From: Brugia malayi
Taxonomy: Eukaryota > Nematoda > Chromadorea > Rhabditida > Onchocercidae
NCBI RefSeq assembly: GCF_000002995.4
Contig: NW_025062478.1
Span: 7,044,001-7,108,000 of the forward strand
DNA length: 64,000 bases
Reading direction: 5' to 3'
Position 1 is the first letter of the stretch, and each line of letters opens with the position of its first letter. Below are positions 48,801 through 64,000 of this stretch, piece after piece. The notes under the pieces were generated by a model. It was not told where the DNA came from, searched no databases, and saw only the letters and a list, made by a program, of their open reading frames with translations. Both the position numbers and the translations under genes were made by a program.

Positions 48801-51800
48801 GTTTAGATATGTTCAGATTTGAATATGTTTGTCATTTTGGCAGCCATGATATACATAGTTAAATGACTTTGAACAAAAACTGAGGAAAAAATCAATATTT
48901 CAGGAGTTACAGGTTCAAGTCCCATGGCTTTGTGCATATTTAGCAACTCAGTCACAGGCAGACTTAACTACTGGAGAATTCAATAGAATTAAAGATCACT
49001 TAGTGAACGTGATCGAAATATTTTCTACTCAGCAGCACTCTGAAGCAGCTTGTGGTTCGTTGGCAGAATTATTGAGAAGAGCTGTTTTCAGTTTCAGAGA
49101 AACAGAGAAGGCAATCACTTTCAAGATTATATTAATGTTACTTGGAAGCTGGTTTTGATTCTATCTCTTTTTTTTTTTTTTTAATTTATGAGTTAGAGGT
49201 TTTTTGATCACATGACGAAGAAGTAATATCATATCAGGCAATGAATTTTGCCTCATAATATTTATCTGTAATTCTTAAAATCACCACCATGTTGATGTGC
49301 ATCGTCATTTTATTTCAATTTTCTACTTTAGCTTTGTTCTTTAGACTAACTTATTATCATCAATTTCTGATAATCAATTTTATTCGCTCTGTAAATTGCT
49401 GGGAAAGATAGCAAAATCTCGAAAGGATACTTTAACATCAAAAATGAAAGAATCAGCTGTGCAGTGTCTTGGTTTTCTTTCATTACATAATTTGCCAACT
49501 ATTTTATATGAAAAAATTTTGGCTCAGTTATTTGCATGTGGTGAGGTAAGTTTCCAAAAATTTTCATTTTTAATTATAGGTGCTATATAGTATAAAATAG
49601 ATGGTTTACCAGATGAGAGTTTGGTTTTTAAGAAGTAATCTTTACGAAGTCTAAAACTATTCTTATGTATTCGAAGAGTGGTATGTATGAGATGTGCTTA
49701 AATTGCACTAATTCAGTCTAATGGTTGTGCCCAACAACTAACAGTGGGATGAAATATTCATTATTATTATTTATCTCTAATAATGTTGTTTCTGAGTGCA
49801 TTAAATGTCGGCACTAACATGTTGAGATGTCATAATTTCAGAAAATTATTGTTGCATTGTAAATTTTTAGCTTCATATATTTCAAAAACCTCACTGAACT
49901 CCTAGCTATGAGTGTGTGACACTTAAAATTTAACTTAGAATTTTAAATAACTAACCTCGTTGTTTACTGGTTAAGTATAGCATATATGTAGTGTTTCTTC
50001 AGATTGCTACCCAACCAGAACTGCAGTTTACAGTTGGCAGTGCGCTTTTTGACGCTGCTTTCGGGGAAAGTTCTCCATCACGTAGAAATATTTTCACCGA
50101 AACAGAAGAATTTTTTCTGGTAAGTGTGAAGGTTTTTAAAAATATAATTTACTTAATGAGAAGGTCAAAAAATACAAAATTCTGAAATACACCAAGTTTT
50201 ATGTACAAAATTCTCAGGAAAAGAACTTATCTGTTGATGGACGGGACTGTATTGAGAAGAAAGTAGCGAATTTATTGGAAATTCTGAATATTAAATTACA
50301 TCACGTGAATCGCCATTTGCGTCAAGCTGCGCTTGTTTGGTTGTTTACTTTGGTGAAACGATGTAGTGCCATGAAACTTGATTGCATAATGAACAGTTTA
50401 TGCTCTATTCAATATGCTTTTATCAATGGCTTAACCGAAACAAGCGGTCTGTTTGTTTATTTTCTCAATTATTTTTTCATTTATAATGAAAGTACGTTGA
50501 AATCTGTCAGATTGGATGGAAATTTTAACAACGCGTCTGCATATCATCAAATCTATGTTGCTTTGTTTCAATGATAAATTTCAGAATTCTCGCAGGAAGT
50601 TGCAAGCGAAGGACTTGGTATCATTTTTGAACTAGGCTCGGAAAATCAAAAGAAAGTAATGGTTGAAGAATTGGTTAATACACTCTCAGCTGGTCGAAAA
50701 CAAATCAATCCAGTTGCACCAGACACTCTCTTGTTCTCGAAGGGTGAATTGGGTACTTCACCGATGGGGTCGGCCTAAATATAAATATTTAATTTTAATT
50801 TAAATTTCGTCCTTAGCTTAAATTGCTTGCAATTATACATTTTTTATGATCTTTTTTTTCTGCAAGATTAGAAGGTTTTTACTATCTTTTTTTTAATTCT
50901 ACATAAATTAAATTTCTTGTAGGGAAAATTTGACAACCTATAAAGAACTCTGCAATTTGGCTACGGATTTGAATCAGCCGGATCTCATATACAAATTTAT
51001 GCAGCTTGCAAATCACAATATTTTATGGAATTCCAAGAAAATAAGTTCCTTCAATTTGTTTTCGTAAATCTTGCCAAAAGTTCTTGAAATGACATCTTAT
51101 TTTTAGGGTGCAGCTTCCAGTTTCAGTATTATAATGCAACAAGAAAAAGGTGCAATGGAACCATATTTGGCTCAGTTGGTACCAAAACTTTACAGATATC
51201 GATATGATCCTGATTTGAAAGTCCAAGGCGCCATGAGGTCAATTTGGCAAGCAACCACAGTTTCTAAAAAAAATGTGGTGCGTTACAATTTCTAACAAAA
51301 AGCAATGTATTTTGCATCCATGAAAGTCAATTTATTGTTATTTTTTTGTCGTAATTTAAAAATTCATTATTTTATTATTTGATATATTTTAGAATGTTAA
51401 GCATATTTCCGTACTACATTATAATACGAGATCATTAGCTGAATCAGTGTGTTTGAGACGATTATGACATCAGTAAGAAATTACTTGTGCATGTAATAAT
51501 GATTTCAAAGTCAAAATTTAAATTTAACATACGCAGGTTTCAGCAAATATGACATACGAAATCGATACTGAATAATGCATCTTATTTTTAGATTGAAGAA
51601 TATGCAGACGCTATTTTCAAAGAACTTAAATTAACCCTTACGGACCCTCAGTGGCGAACGCGTGAATCGAGGTTTGTGTTATCACTGGTTTTTTGCTCAG
51701 TTTTTACATTACATCTGCAAAAGGATACAATTCATGTTTTGAGTTTTTATATGAAACTTTGAATAGTTTTTCATTTGGTGAATCATGAACAGATGCCATG

Positions 51801-54800
51801 TTACTCTTAACATTCTAAAAGCCTTTGACTATATTGTTTCCTTCCTTCTTTCTTTTCTACTTTGACTGTGTATATTTTCACATGGAACAAGCCAGCTAAT
51901 TTTTCCCTTTTGGTTCATTTAAAGCCGGAGCTTCATACTCTTTAGATTTTTGCAGTTGTTTGGCATTAGCAGACTTTCTCAGTGCACATTGCACTAATGA
52001 AGTAGTGGAACATTTTGGTGAGCTTTTCGAAATATTGTATCGAGTTCAGGATGATATAAAGGTGCTTAGTTTCATGAGAATTGTATTTAGTAGCAAAAAT
52101 ATGGGAAATATTGTTATTGATTCTTTCAGTTCGACAAGAATCAAATGTCCTATTATTTGTCCAAGCATTCTAAAAAGTTGCAATTGAATACGAAATTTCT
52201 CTTGTATCGTTGTTTAACTGTATGCCATTGCTAAGGAATCAGTTCGAGTAGCAGCAGGACGTACTTTATCAAGTCTCATTAAAATTACGCTACGCAAATG
52301 TTCTTCATTTAATGGCGCTAAAGCTACTCAGTTGCTTGGAATGGTGCTTCCAGTTATTGTTGAGAAAGGAGTTAGATCGAGTGTCAAAACTAATAAAATA
52401 TTGAGGTGGCATTTCAAAACACTTTTCAATTTTTGTAGATCTCTAATTCTTTGCTTCTACTTTTCAATTGTATATCGGGTTATAAATCGGGAACTAATAA
52501 TTTTCCAGCCTAAAATTGATCATGGACGTTGCAAAGGAAGCTGGTTTGGCACTACAACAACACGTAAATACAATAGTACCGTGCTTGCTAGACTCATTGA
52601 GTGAAGAAGAGTCAACGTTTCTGAATTATCTTGCTGCTAGATCAAGTTTAGTTGAACTGGAAGTGGTAAATTTGTTATGGTTTTTTCGTTCAAATTTACA
52701 TTTTACAATGAACCTATTTCTGTTATATTGTAGTTTAAAATAAATTAAACTTTAAACTAAAGTGGTTTTTTCTGTTTTAATAAATTCTTTCCAATCTTGG
52801 TGTTCTGTCTTTTGTAAAGATTTATTTAAAGTTGTTCAGTTTTATATAAACGTTGTAAAAGACATTATTTGAGCTGGACTCGGCCCGTACGTCAATGGCA
52901 CATGGCTCTCCAATGATGGCTGCTCTTCGTTGTGTTGTCCCGTATGTAGATAAGGATGTTTTCAACCCTGAATTAAGCGACAAATTGGTTGAACAACTAC
53001 GTTGCAGTGTTGGCGTGACGACACGTACAGGATGTTGTCAATTTATTATCGATTTATGCCTTCAGCGTCAGGAACTTCTGTTGTCTTGTCGATCTTCATG
53101 TGGTGTGTTCTTTAGATTTTTATATTATATGTAATTAATAATTATAATGAGATTTGCAGTGCTATGATGAAAAGTTGGAAAGTTATTTTTTGAATTTCTT
53201 TAAAGTTTTTAATTGAGGAACTGGTTGAGAAATGCAAAAATGCTTTGCATCTCAAAATTTCGCTTTTTTTAGGTGCACTTATGTTTGGAAATTTAATTTT
53301 CGTGAATGTAATGCACTATTATTTTAGCTTTCAGATAAAATGATACGAGTTCTTCTCACTGGCTTAAATGATCGTAATCCAGTAATTAAAAAACAGTTTG
53401 CATCTTGTTTATCATATTTACTGCCTTTCTGTTCAAGAAAAGAAGTAAATCGAATTCTGGATTACATAAAACAAAAAATGCAAAATGAACAAGGTAAGCT
53501 TACTGAAAGATGGAAAAAATTGAACAGCTATTGCCGGATTCATAAATGAATAGGAAATGTATGAACAGTTTTTTAATATGTGAGGATTGTCTTAAAATCT
53601 ATGCTTCAACCTTCTGGCCATTTTCAAATTTCTTACCTACCGAACTCCCTTGAACTTCATTTTGATGGGTTTTCAGAATTCAAAAAACTACCATCTCGTA
53701 ATAAGAGAATTCTTGAATATTTCGATTTTTTTTAGTTTCAATAACTGCAAATAGTTAAATAATAAAAATTTGTTTTTGGAGGTGATGTTGTGAGATTTGC
53801 ATACCTGATTCTTGAAATTTTCGGAAAATTTTATATTTGAATGGCGGCGTTTCAGATGAAGAAAAAGTGACAGTATTGCATCTTCTACGCTTTTTATCAA
53901 GAAATACTGAAGTTCTTTCTGAGTTACTAACTGTCATTGTTCCATTTATATTTCTTTATAAATGCCAGGAAGGTGAGTCTTTTAGTTTGTTTAATATATT
54001 AAGACCTTTATATTTCTTGTTGATTTTTATATAAGACATTATTCAATCTTCCCTTAAATTCTTTCAATGGGATTTTGCATTTTTTAGGACTTATTTTCTG
54101 AATAACTTTTGTTTCCTTGTCCATTTGTTTTTCGTACAAATGTTTTTTTGAATTTTTCAGTTGCTAAAAATGATGAGGCAGGAAGAAAGAGGATCGAGAT
54201 GTGGGATGAATTATGGTCTGAGTTGGTTCCAGGTGCGATTTTACTCTTTTTTTTATAGCCGATTTCATGTCTAACATGTTTTCACTTTTTATTTCATGGA
54301 TTTCTTAAGCAGTTTTAACGACTCAGAATAAAAATGAAATTTTCAAACAAAGTTCGATCTTTTTTTAGGTAGTTAAGAAATATTAATTTCCATGTCAATG
54401 ACTTATTAATTTTGTCACAGACACTTCATCTGCTATTCGTTTATATCATAAGGAAATGGTCGAGGTAGCTTTACTTACACTAAACACAAGTCCTGTTTTT
54501 GCGATGAAAGCACAAGCAGCAAAGGTACTTGCATCAGTTGCCGAATCTGGTATTCTCAATGATGACGTTGACTGTATTGGTTTGTTTCTTTGTTTCTCCA
54601 TGTTTTTTTTCATTAAACTAAAGCAAGTTGTAAGTAGGCAAGCTCAGAAACAAGAAGATGAACTGAAGGTGATAGTTAATGTGTTTGTAAGCAATTTATT
54701 GATAGTTTAATGTCTTTCAGAAATGCTCTATGATAATTTAACAAACGCATTACGTGGCCGAATATGGGATGGTAAAGAAAAGTTAGTTGAAGCTATCAGA

Positions 54801-56375
54801 GCGTTATTATTTTCGGCAGGAAAAAATTTGGCTTCAAAGTGGGATGAAACTACAGTTGAAATGGTATGCTTACTATCCACGTTTATGTCAACATTCCTTT
54901 TTAATTTAAATTGATAGCTAGCATGTGAAGCGAAACCCAATAAAATACCTTGTTCGCAAATATATTTTGAAAAGCAATTCAGAAACGGACAAATTGTTGT
55001 CAAACTTCTAAAAAGAAATTATGACATATGAGTTCAGTTGGGCTGTATTATCAACTCTTGATATTATTCTACAATATGTTGAGACTAATCGTATATCTAT
55101 ATATATATATATATATTTGTTTGATTTATTTGGTAATGAAAAAAATTATTTTTATAGAAATTTTTGCCTTTATGGGGACAGTGTAAAAAAAAAAGTGAGA
55201 AATATACTGGAGAAGCTATTCTGTGTGCTGCTATGTTTTGCGAAATGACTGGTTGTAGTAAAATTGCTCAACAAATGATGTCCTATATTTGTGATGTCAT
55301 AAACTGTAGTCATTCAGAGTGAGAATTTTGTGTTTTTTTTTTTATTTTTTTGGAAAGAAAAAATTATCAGTTCAATGAAATACCTAAAGCAAAACTTATA
55401 ATCATTTATGAGAACCAAAATGGTTCATTGATTTTATATCAAATTTCTGGAAATTCAGACAAAATTGCAATGTTATCAGCGAAGGAGAAAGTGAAAACCT
55501 GAAAAATTATGATTATCTAATGAAGATTGTGCCAGCAATTGCTCATTTGTTACTGTCATTTCACGGAGGTTTGTTATCTGTGCACAAAGATACCTTATTT
55601 CTCTAGCTATTACGAAACTCAGTAGTTGTAATTCATATTGAGTAATGTCTAATTAGTTTTTCTATTAAGTAATATTTAATTATTTCTACAATTACTAAAT
55701 AATTTCATACTTCACTGCTTTAGCCGAATTGTTTCGTTGCATGGAGCAAGTAGTCGCTTTGTTGAAGTCTGATACATTTTGGAAAGTGAAGCAAGCACTT
55801 ATTATCGAATTACCACATTTCATTGAAAGGTGAGTTGTAAAAATAAATTTTTGATTATATTTTCGAAATAAACATAAGCTTGGAGATGAAATAACTAACT
55901 CTCAAAAAGAAATGTAATTACTCAAAAATTCTGTTTTACAATTCCTGAGAAATGACAACTGTAACAACATTAATTGCATATGATGCTGTTCTGGTTTATT
56001 TTTTTTTAGAAGTAATGCTAAACATCGAAAAGGAGCAGTTTATCATCAGTACTTTGTTATAATTTGATATAAACCATTATTTGTTACGGTAATTTACAAT
56101 ATTTTTAAATATTTAGATGTTCATCTCATATTGATTTCACCGCTCTGTTTGTGGTTGTTGGTTCACTTCTGGTTGAAAATGATGTTTCGCAACGGCATAC
56201 GTTTACTCAACAATGTTGCGTCGTTCTCGAATATATCATTAAGCGAGCACAGAACAAAAAATGTATTTTGTTGCTATACAAGCACAAAGATACCGTGGAA
56301 ACACTAAAGAAAATAACAGTCGTGAAATCATCCGCAGTCGTGAAATCACTTGACAAATTATTGAAGTATGAATAA
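42867..56375 (+). CDS. ECM29: Proteasome adaptor/scaffold protein ECM29
   Basis: Large HEAT-repeat protein that binds the 26S proteasome, tethering 19S to 20S and acting in quality control. From the first recognisable exon to the stop, 5501 nt encode about 1832 aa; the human protein is about 1845. It aligns end to end with the human protein from memory: [133 protein letters not shown]-type helices fill the whole length, with no catalytic motif. The true N-terminus is missing: the first listed exon starts in phase 1. Odd points are an 11-nt microexon (43772-43782), introns of 36 and 37 nt, a GC donor at 49111 and an apparent AT donor at 51041. The joins between 54864 and 55157 are weak. Confidence 0.92.
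55095..55117. repeat. (TA)n microsatellite in ECM29 intron
   Basis: An alternating TA tract directly follows a GTATATC string that could be a competing donor for the preceding exon. It lies in the part of ECM29 where the splicing is least clear. Confidence 0.8.
56317..56348 (+). repeat. 14-bp direct repeat in the ECM29 C-terminus
   Basis: CAGTCGTGAAATCA occurs twice with an 18-bp period, encoding the in-frame peptide repeat [10 protein letters not shown] close to the stop. A small in-frame duplication in the last exon. Confidence 0.9.
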
Positions 56376-56518
56376 TAGGTTTTTGTTTTCTATTGTAATA
56401 GTTGTTGTATAGTAGAACTAATACTGTGTTGTGGCATCAAGGACTCTGGAATACATTTAAAAAATTCACATTTCGCCAGCATAACTTTCTGGCTCTTGAC
56501 TCTTTGAGGTGGTAAATG

Positions 56519-56520
<2 letters not shown>

Positions 56521-56551
<31 letters not shown>
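56521..56551. repeat. Compound (TA)n(GATA)n microsatellite
   Basis: An alternating TA run passes directly into four GATA units, about 145 bp past the ECM29 stop codon, probably within or just after the 3' UTR. Confidence 0.9.
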
Positions 56552-56553
<2 letters not shown>

Positions 56554-58976
56554 CGGAATTGACGACGCAAGTGAATCTGTGCAGGGGAGCTTGGAAATGT
56601 TAGCCCACACTTTCAAGAATTTTGACAGAAATATTGAAATGTTGCCTATATGTTTACTTTGAACTTTAAATTTATATTCAGACAAGATGTGAATAATCCA
56701 CCTTGCATCCATAACCACGTGAAACAAGTGTTGCAATTTGGAGAAAATGTCATTTGTTATTGAACTTGAATTTTCTTAAGATTTGAAATGTAAACGACTT
56801 TCATAAACAGTATAAATTGCAGTCAATAACCAATTTATAAGAAATTGGCCTACAATTATTAAAGTAGCAACTGGCAAAATAAATTGAAATATTGGATATC
56901 AAGAATGAATATGAAGGAATAGTATAATATTACTGTTTTGAACCAATAATTACAATTTGCTGGAGGTGTTCAGTTCAGCTGTTTTAAGGACAGGGACGAG
57001 TGTTGGATAGATGAAATTAGAATCAAGATTTCTTAAGCTCCTCTCACTACTATATCTTACAGAGTGGGTGATCAGAAAAGTAATAAATAGAAGTGGTAAC
57101 TTTTAAAATCATTTTGGGTTAAATAGGTCTGGACTATTTATCTGAAAGTAGAGTGTGAAATCAAAACCTGGATTTTCATGATAGTTAATGGGAACATACA
57201 ATGTATGATATGTAAATTAAACTATATGTTAACATAATTTTATAATTTTCAAAAAGGATGTGGATTTGCCAGTTGATTCTTTTTTGTAACAAATGATCTT
57301 TTCGGTTGCTCTGTATAGGTAGTTCCAACCATTGGATGAAAAAAATAACAGCTAGTCTAATTACCACATTACTTTTCAGCAACAGTTAATTACTGTTCAG
57401 TTGATTAGAAAAAACCATTTTTTTTTTGCATAGAGTTATTTTCACTTTAAGTTACTTAAATCATAGTGCCAAGTGATCTTTAGTCTAAACCATCGATCGT
57501 GGGTATATGAATGATATTTGGACAGCTTTCGTGATAATCACCTTCAACAAGGAGTTACAAATTTCATAGCGATAATAATCTAACACAAGGAATAAGAATT
57601 TTAAACTATTCAAAATTCTCACCCATATACCGCTGGAAATGAAAAAGAATTTGACTTGAAAATAATCATTGAAAAATATTTTTATATCTGGCTGATATTA
57701 CTGTTGTTGTTTCCTCTTTATGAATTTATTTCAGCTGATTAAAATTAATATCTAGAAGTGAAAAAGTTTCTGGTTTATGATTTGTCGACACATTGCATTA
57801 TTTGCACAAGAAATCAAACAAGATGAACCACAACAAAATGCTGTCGTTTTCTTGACGTTCTGATGAATTTATTACCTTAAGCAGCGTTAGTCTTACACAA
57901 ATTCCTCCATCACTTATTGAGCACATACCTTTACCTTTGCCCTCCCATTCCATTCCTTCCATACTTCATTAATTTTTTTCCAGGGAATTTGTTGTTATAT
58001 GAGGTTAAAGCTTAATTTCATCTGTTTTTTATAAATTGAATTTTTCTTTCATATTTCTTTTTAGTGTAGTTCCTTTCCAATCGCTTACAGATATTTCTGG
58101 TAACATATATTCTTTTTATGTGTATTTTCGTTAGTATACGTCAAATAAGTATTTTTATAGTAATGTATTTTCTATAGATGCTCCCTATAAATGCAGGTAT
58201 TTCGTGTTGTTTTCAAGAAAATTTGCTATTTATCAACAGTAAAAACCAAAACCAAACTTTTATGAATATGATTTTTAAAAGCAAAATAGTGGCTATTTAG
58301 TTACATTTATGACATCTAATGTAAGTATATACTTACAAAAAAAATGTTCTAATTTATTTTAAACTCTAACATTTTCCTTAAGCATTGTGCATATGACTAA
58401 TAAAATATCATGAATTTAGAAATGATTCGTCTAAATTTAAAGTAGCTTGTACTGTTGCTAAATTTGCCGATTAAACATTTTATAAAAATCACGTGAAAAC
58501 ATAATATAACCCCATAACTTAATCTATTCAAGGGCCACAGAATATTTGGTGACACCATAGAAAAGTGGCAGAAACTGAAAAGACTTCAGTTTAGGATCTA
58601 AACATACACAATACTGGAGATCTTCTATAATGATTGCAAAGTTTTTGTCTACAGCACTTTTTGTTTATCATTAGGCCGCCACGTTTACCTCATCACAGAA
58701 GTCATATTATCTTATCAAGAGAAATGAGAAAGTGATTTTATATAACAAAGCATTAGAAGAATGAATCTTCTGATTTGTTCTGCTCTTTCTTATCCAATAA
58801 AACCATCGAGAAGTAGCGACACTTCCTTTGAGACATTTGTTGACCTTTTCATCTTTAGTTTGGAGATGAAGAATTTTCTTCAAAGAAAAGTGAGAGGGAC
58901 AGAATCTCTCACCCCGCACTTTCTCATCTCATTGGCATTATGTGCTTCCCAGCCTTTCCGCTTGGAAACATAAGGC

Positions 58977-59034
58977 TACTGTAGTAAGATTACTTATTCA
59001 TGCAAAGATTACTGTAGTAACTTATTCATGCACA
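58977..59034. repeat. Imperfect tandem duplication, about 30-bp unit
   Basis: TACTGTAGTAAGATTACTTA followed by TTCATGCA is repeated at once as TACTGTAGTAACTTATTCAT followed by GCA, with an internal 5-bp deletion in the second copy. Intergenic, no known function. Confidence 0.85.
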
Positions 59035-59625
59035 GCGATGCGATAGCCATTTAATGAAAGAGCATCTTAGTGGGAGGAGCATTTTCACTCATCAAAAATT
59101 TTCACTGTAATCCAACTTCATACTACTTTATTACAACATCTTTTGAAACTCATTTCACTTCGCAAATTCACTTCAAAAGGAAATGTCCTTTGCTCAGTTA
59201 GTATAGAAGTGGTTTACATTTTTCACTCAAATAGCTAAAACATCTCAGTCATAATCAAACTGCTACTACAATGAGAATGATCTTGCTTTAATTACCATTT
59301 AAAGTCTAATTATTTGTTATCAATTAAAATATCCTCTCCACAGATACTCGCGACTTCAGATACCATACGAACCACTTATTTTCTCAAGTAAGATTTTGGA
59401 TGTTTATTGATCCTTCAACTTGATAAAATTTCCTCCGCTTCGTTTTGCTATGACTTTCAGTGACATTTTCAAATATTTTTGGATGAAGCAGTGTAGCAGT
59501 CATGATATGACCTTATCGATTTATTGAAAATAATTACCTATAGGAAGTGAAGAAATGTTGACCTTTAAAATCGTTATTTTGGCCTGGTGTACTCATCACA
59601 ACAAACATAATTCTTCATTTTTCAG

Positions 59626-59666
59626 CAGCTCTATATTTAAACTTACAAGCCTCTATCCAAAAAACA
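59626..59666 (+). other. Possible 5' exon of poly(A) polymerase
   Basis: A 41-nt stretch bounded by TTTTTCAG and ACA|GTAAGT. Spliced to the acceptor at 59738 it reads in frame into the ATG at 59739 without a stop. It may be a 5' UTR exon or may extend the protein further. The strong GTAAGT donor is the main evidence. Confidence 0.4.
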
Positions 59667-59738
59667 GTAAGTCATTTTTATAGCTGCTGTGATCAGACAT
59701 TTTTTTTTCATTCTTATATGTTCTTTTAATATTTTCAG

Positions 59739-64000
<4,262 letters not shown>

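Larger units (their letters stand above)
42867..56375 (+). other. Exon map: ECM29 (40 exons)
   Basis: 42867-42991, 43147-43266, 43563-43687, 43772-43782, 43839-43968, 44142-44265, 44453-44662, 44806-44919, 45108-45284, 45632-45748, 45820-45945, 46593-46696, 46945-47023, 47060-47206, 47580-47775, 48069-48142, 48421-48567, 48904-49110, 49345-49545, 50003-50119, 50218-50446, 50585-50768, 50923-51040, 51107-51274, 51592-51671, 51956-52061, 52236-52405, 52509-52665, 52874-53102, 53335-53493, 53856-53972, 54161-54232, 54421-54579, 54721-54863, 54918-54995 (weak), 55033-55077 (weak), 55158-55318, 55459-55568, 55724-55829, 56117-56375. Phases agree at all junctions with these choices. Confidence 0.75.
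56376..59738. other. Intergenic spacer, ECM29 to poly(A) polymerase
   Basis: About 3.4 kb on the same strand as both neighbours. It holds the ECM29 3' UTR, the microsatellite at 56521-56551, the tandem duplication at 58977-59034, and a possible 5' exon of the poly(A) polymerase gene at 59626-59666. Overlapping 70-codon ORFs on both strands at 58707-58973 have no support. An inverted 11-mer (ATGAGAAAGTG near 58724, its complement near 58918) flanks them. Confidence 0.5.

Noticed and set aside
58707..58973. Overlapping 70-codon ORFs on both strands
   Set aside because: Mirror-image ORFs without similarity, splice signals or conserved motifs. The local inverted 11-mer is too short to call a transposon.

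Overview
This window reads as nuclear DNA of a nematode, most likely a spirurid or filarial-type worm. The DNA is AT-rich and the genes are cut into many small exons with TTTCAG-type acceptors. The start codons sit within a few bases of an AG acceptor, as expected for spliced-leader trans-splicing, and the proteins look nematode-like. The species is inferred, not proven. I see no bacterial, viral, CRISPR or Wolbachia-like content.

Layout, left to right: a left flank with no supported exon (1-2056); a complete sarcomeric muscle myosin heavy chain on the minus strand (2057-18382, 41 exons, about 1984 aa); a 5.1 kb intergenic stretch holding a perfect 18-bp hairpin and a tRNA-Phe-like SINE or RNA element; a carnitine palmitoyltransferase 1-like gene on the plus strand (23519-29388, 18 exons, about 765 aa, two membrane segments); an ER glucosidase II alpha subunit (GH31) on the minus strand (30159-35851, 16 exons, 916 aa), tail-to-tail with the former; a 1.1 kb divergent promoter region with a CpG-rich palindrome cluster and three AGGTCA half-sites at exact 15-bp spacing; an Apollo/SNM1B-type nuclease on the plus strand (36937-40387, 10 exons, 573 aa); the proteasome adaptor/scaffold ECM29 on the plus strand (42867-56375, about 40 exons, over 1830 aa; first exon uncertain); a 3.4 kb intergenic stretch; and a canonical poly(A) polymerase on the plus strand (59739 to beyond the right edge).

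The genes are unrelated housekeeping or muscle genes, not an operon or a system: contraction (myosin), mitochondrial fatty-acid import (CPT1), glycoprotein folding (glucosidase II), telomere/crosslink repair (Apollo), proteasome quality control (ECM29) and mRNA 3' processing (PAP). Exons were joined by hand by matching reading phase, splice sites and remembered family alignments. Most coordinates should be right to the base, and the weak joins are named. I did not find a clear new biological system. The most unusual items are the tRNA-Phe-like structured element, the promoter modules, and the non-canonical, ultra-short or microexon splicing.
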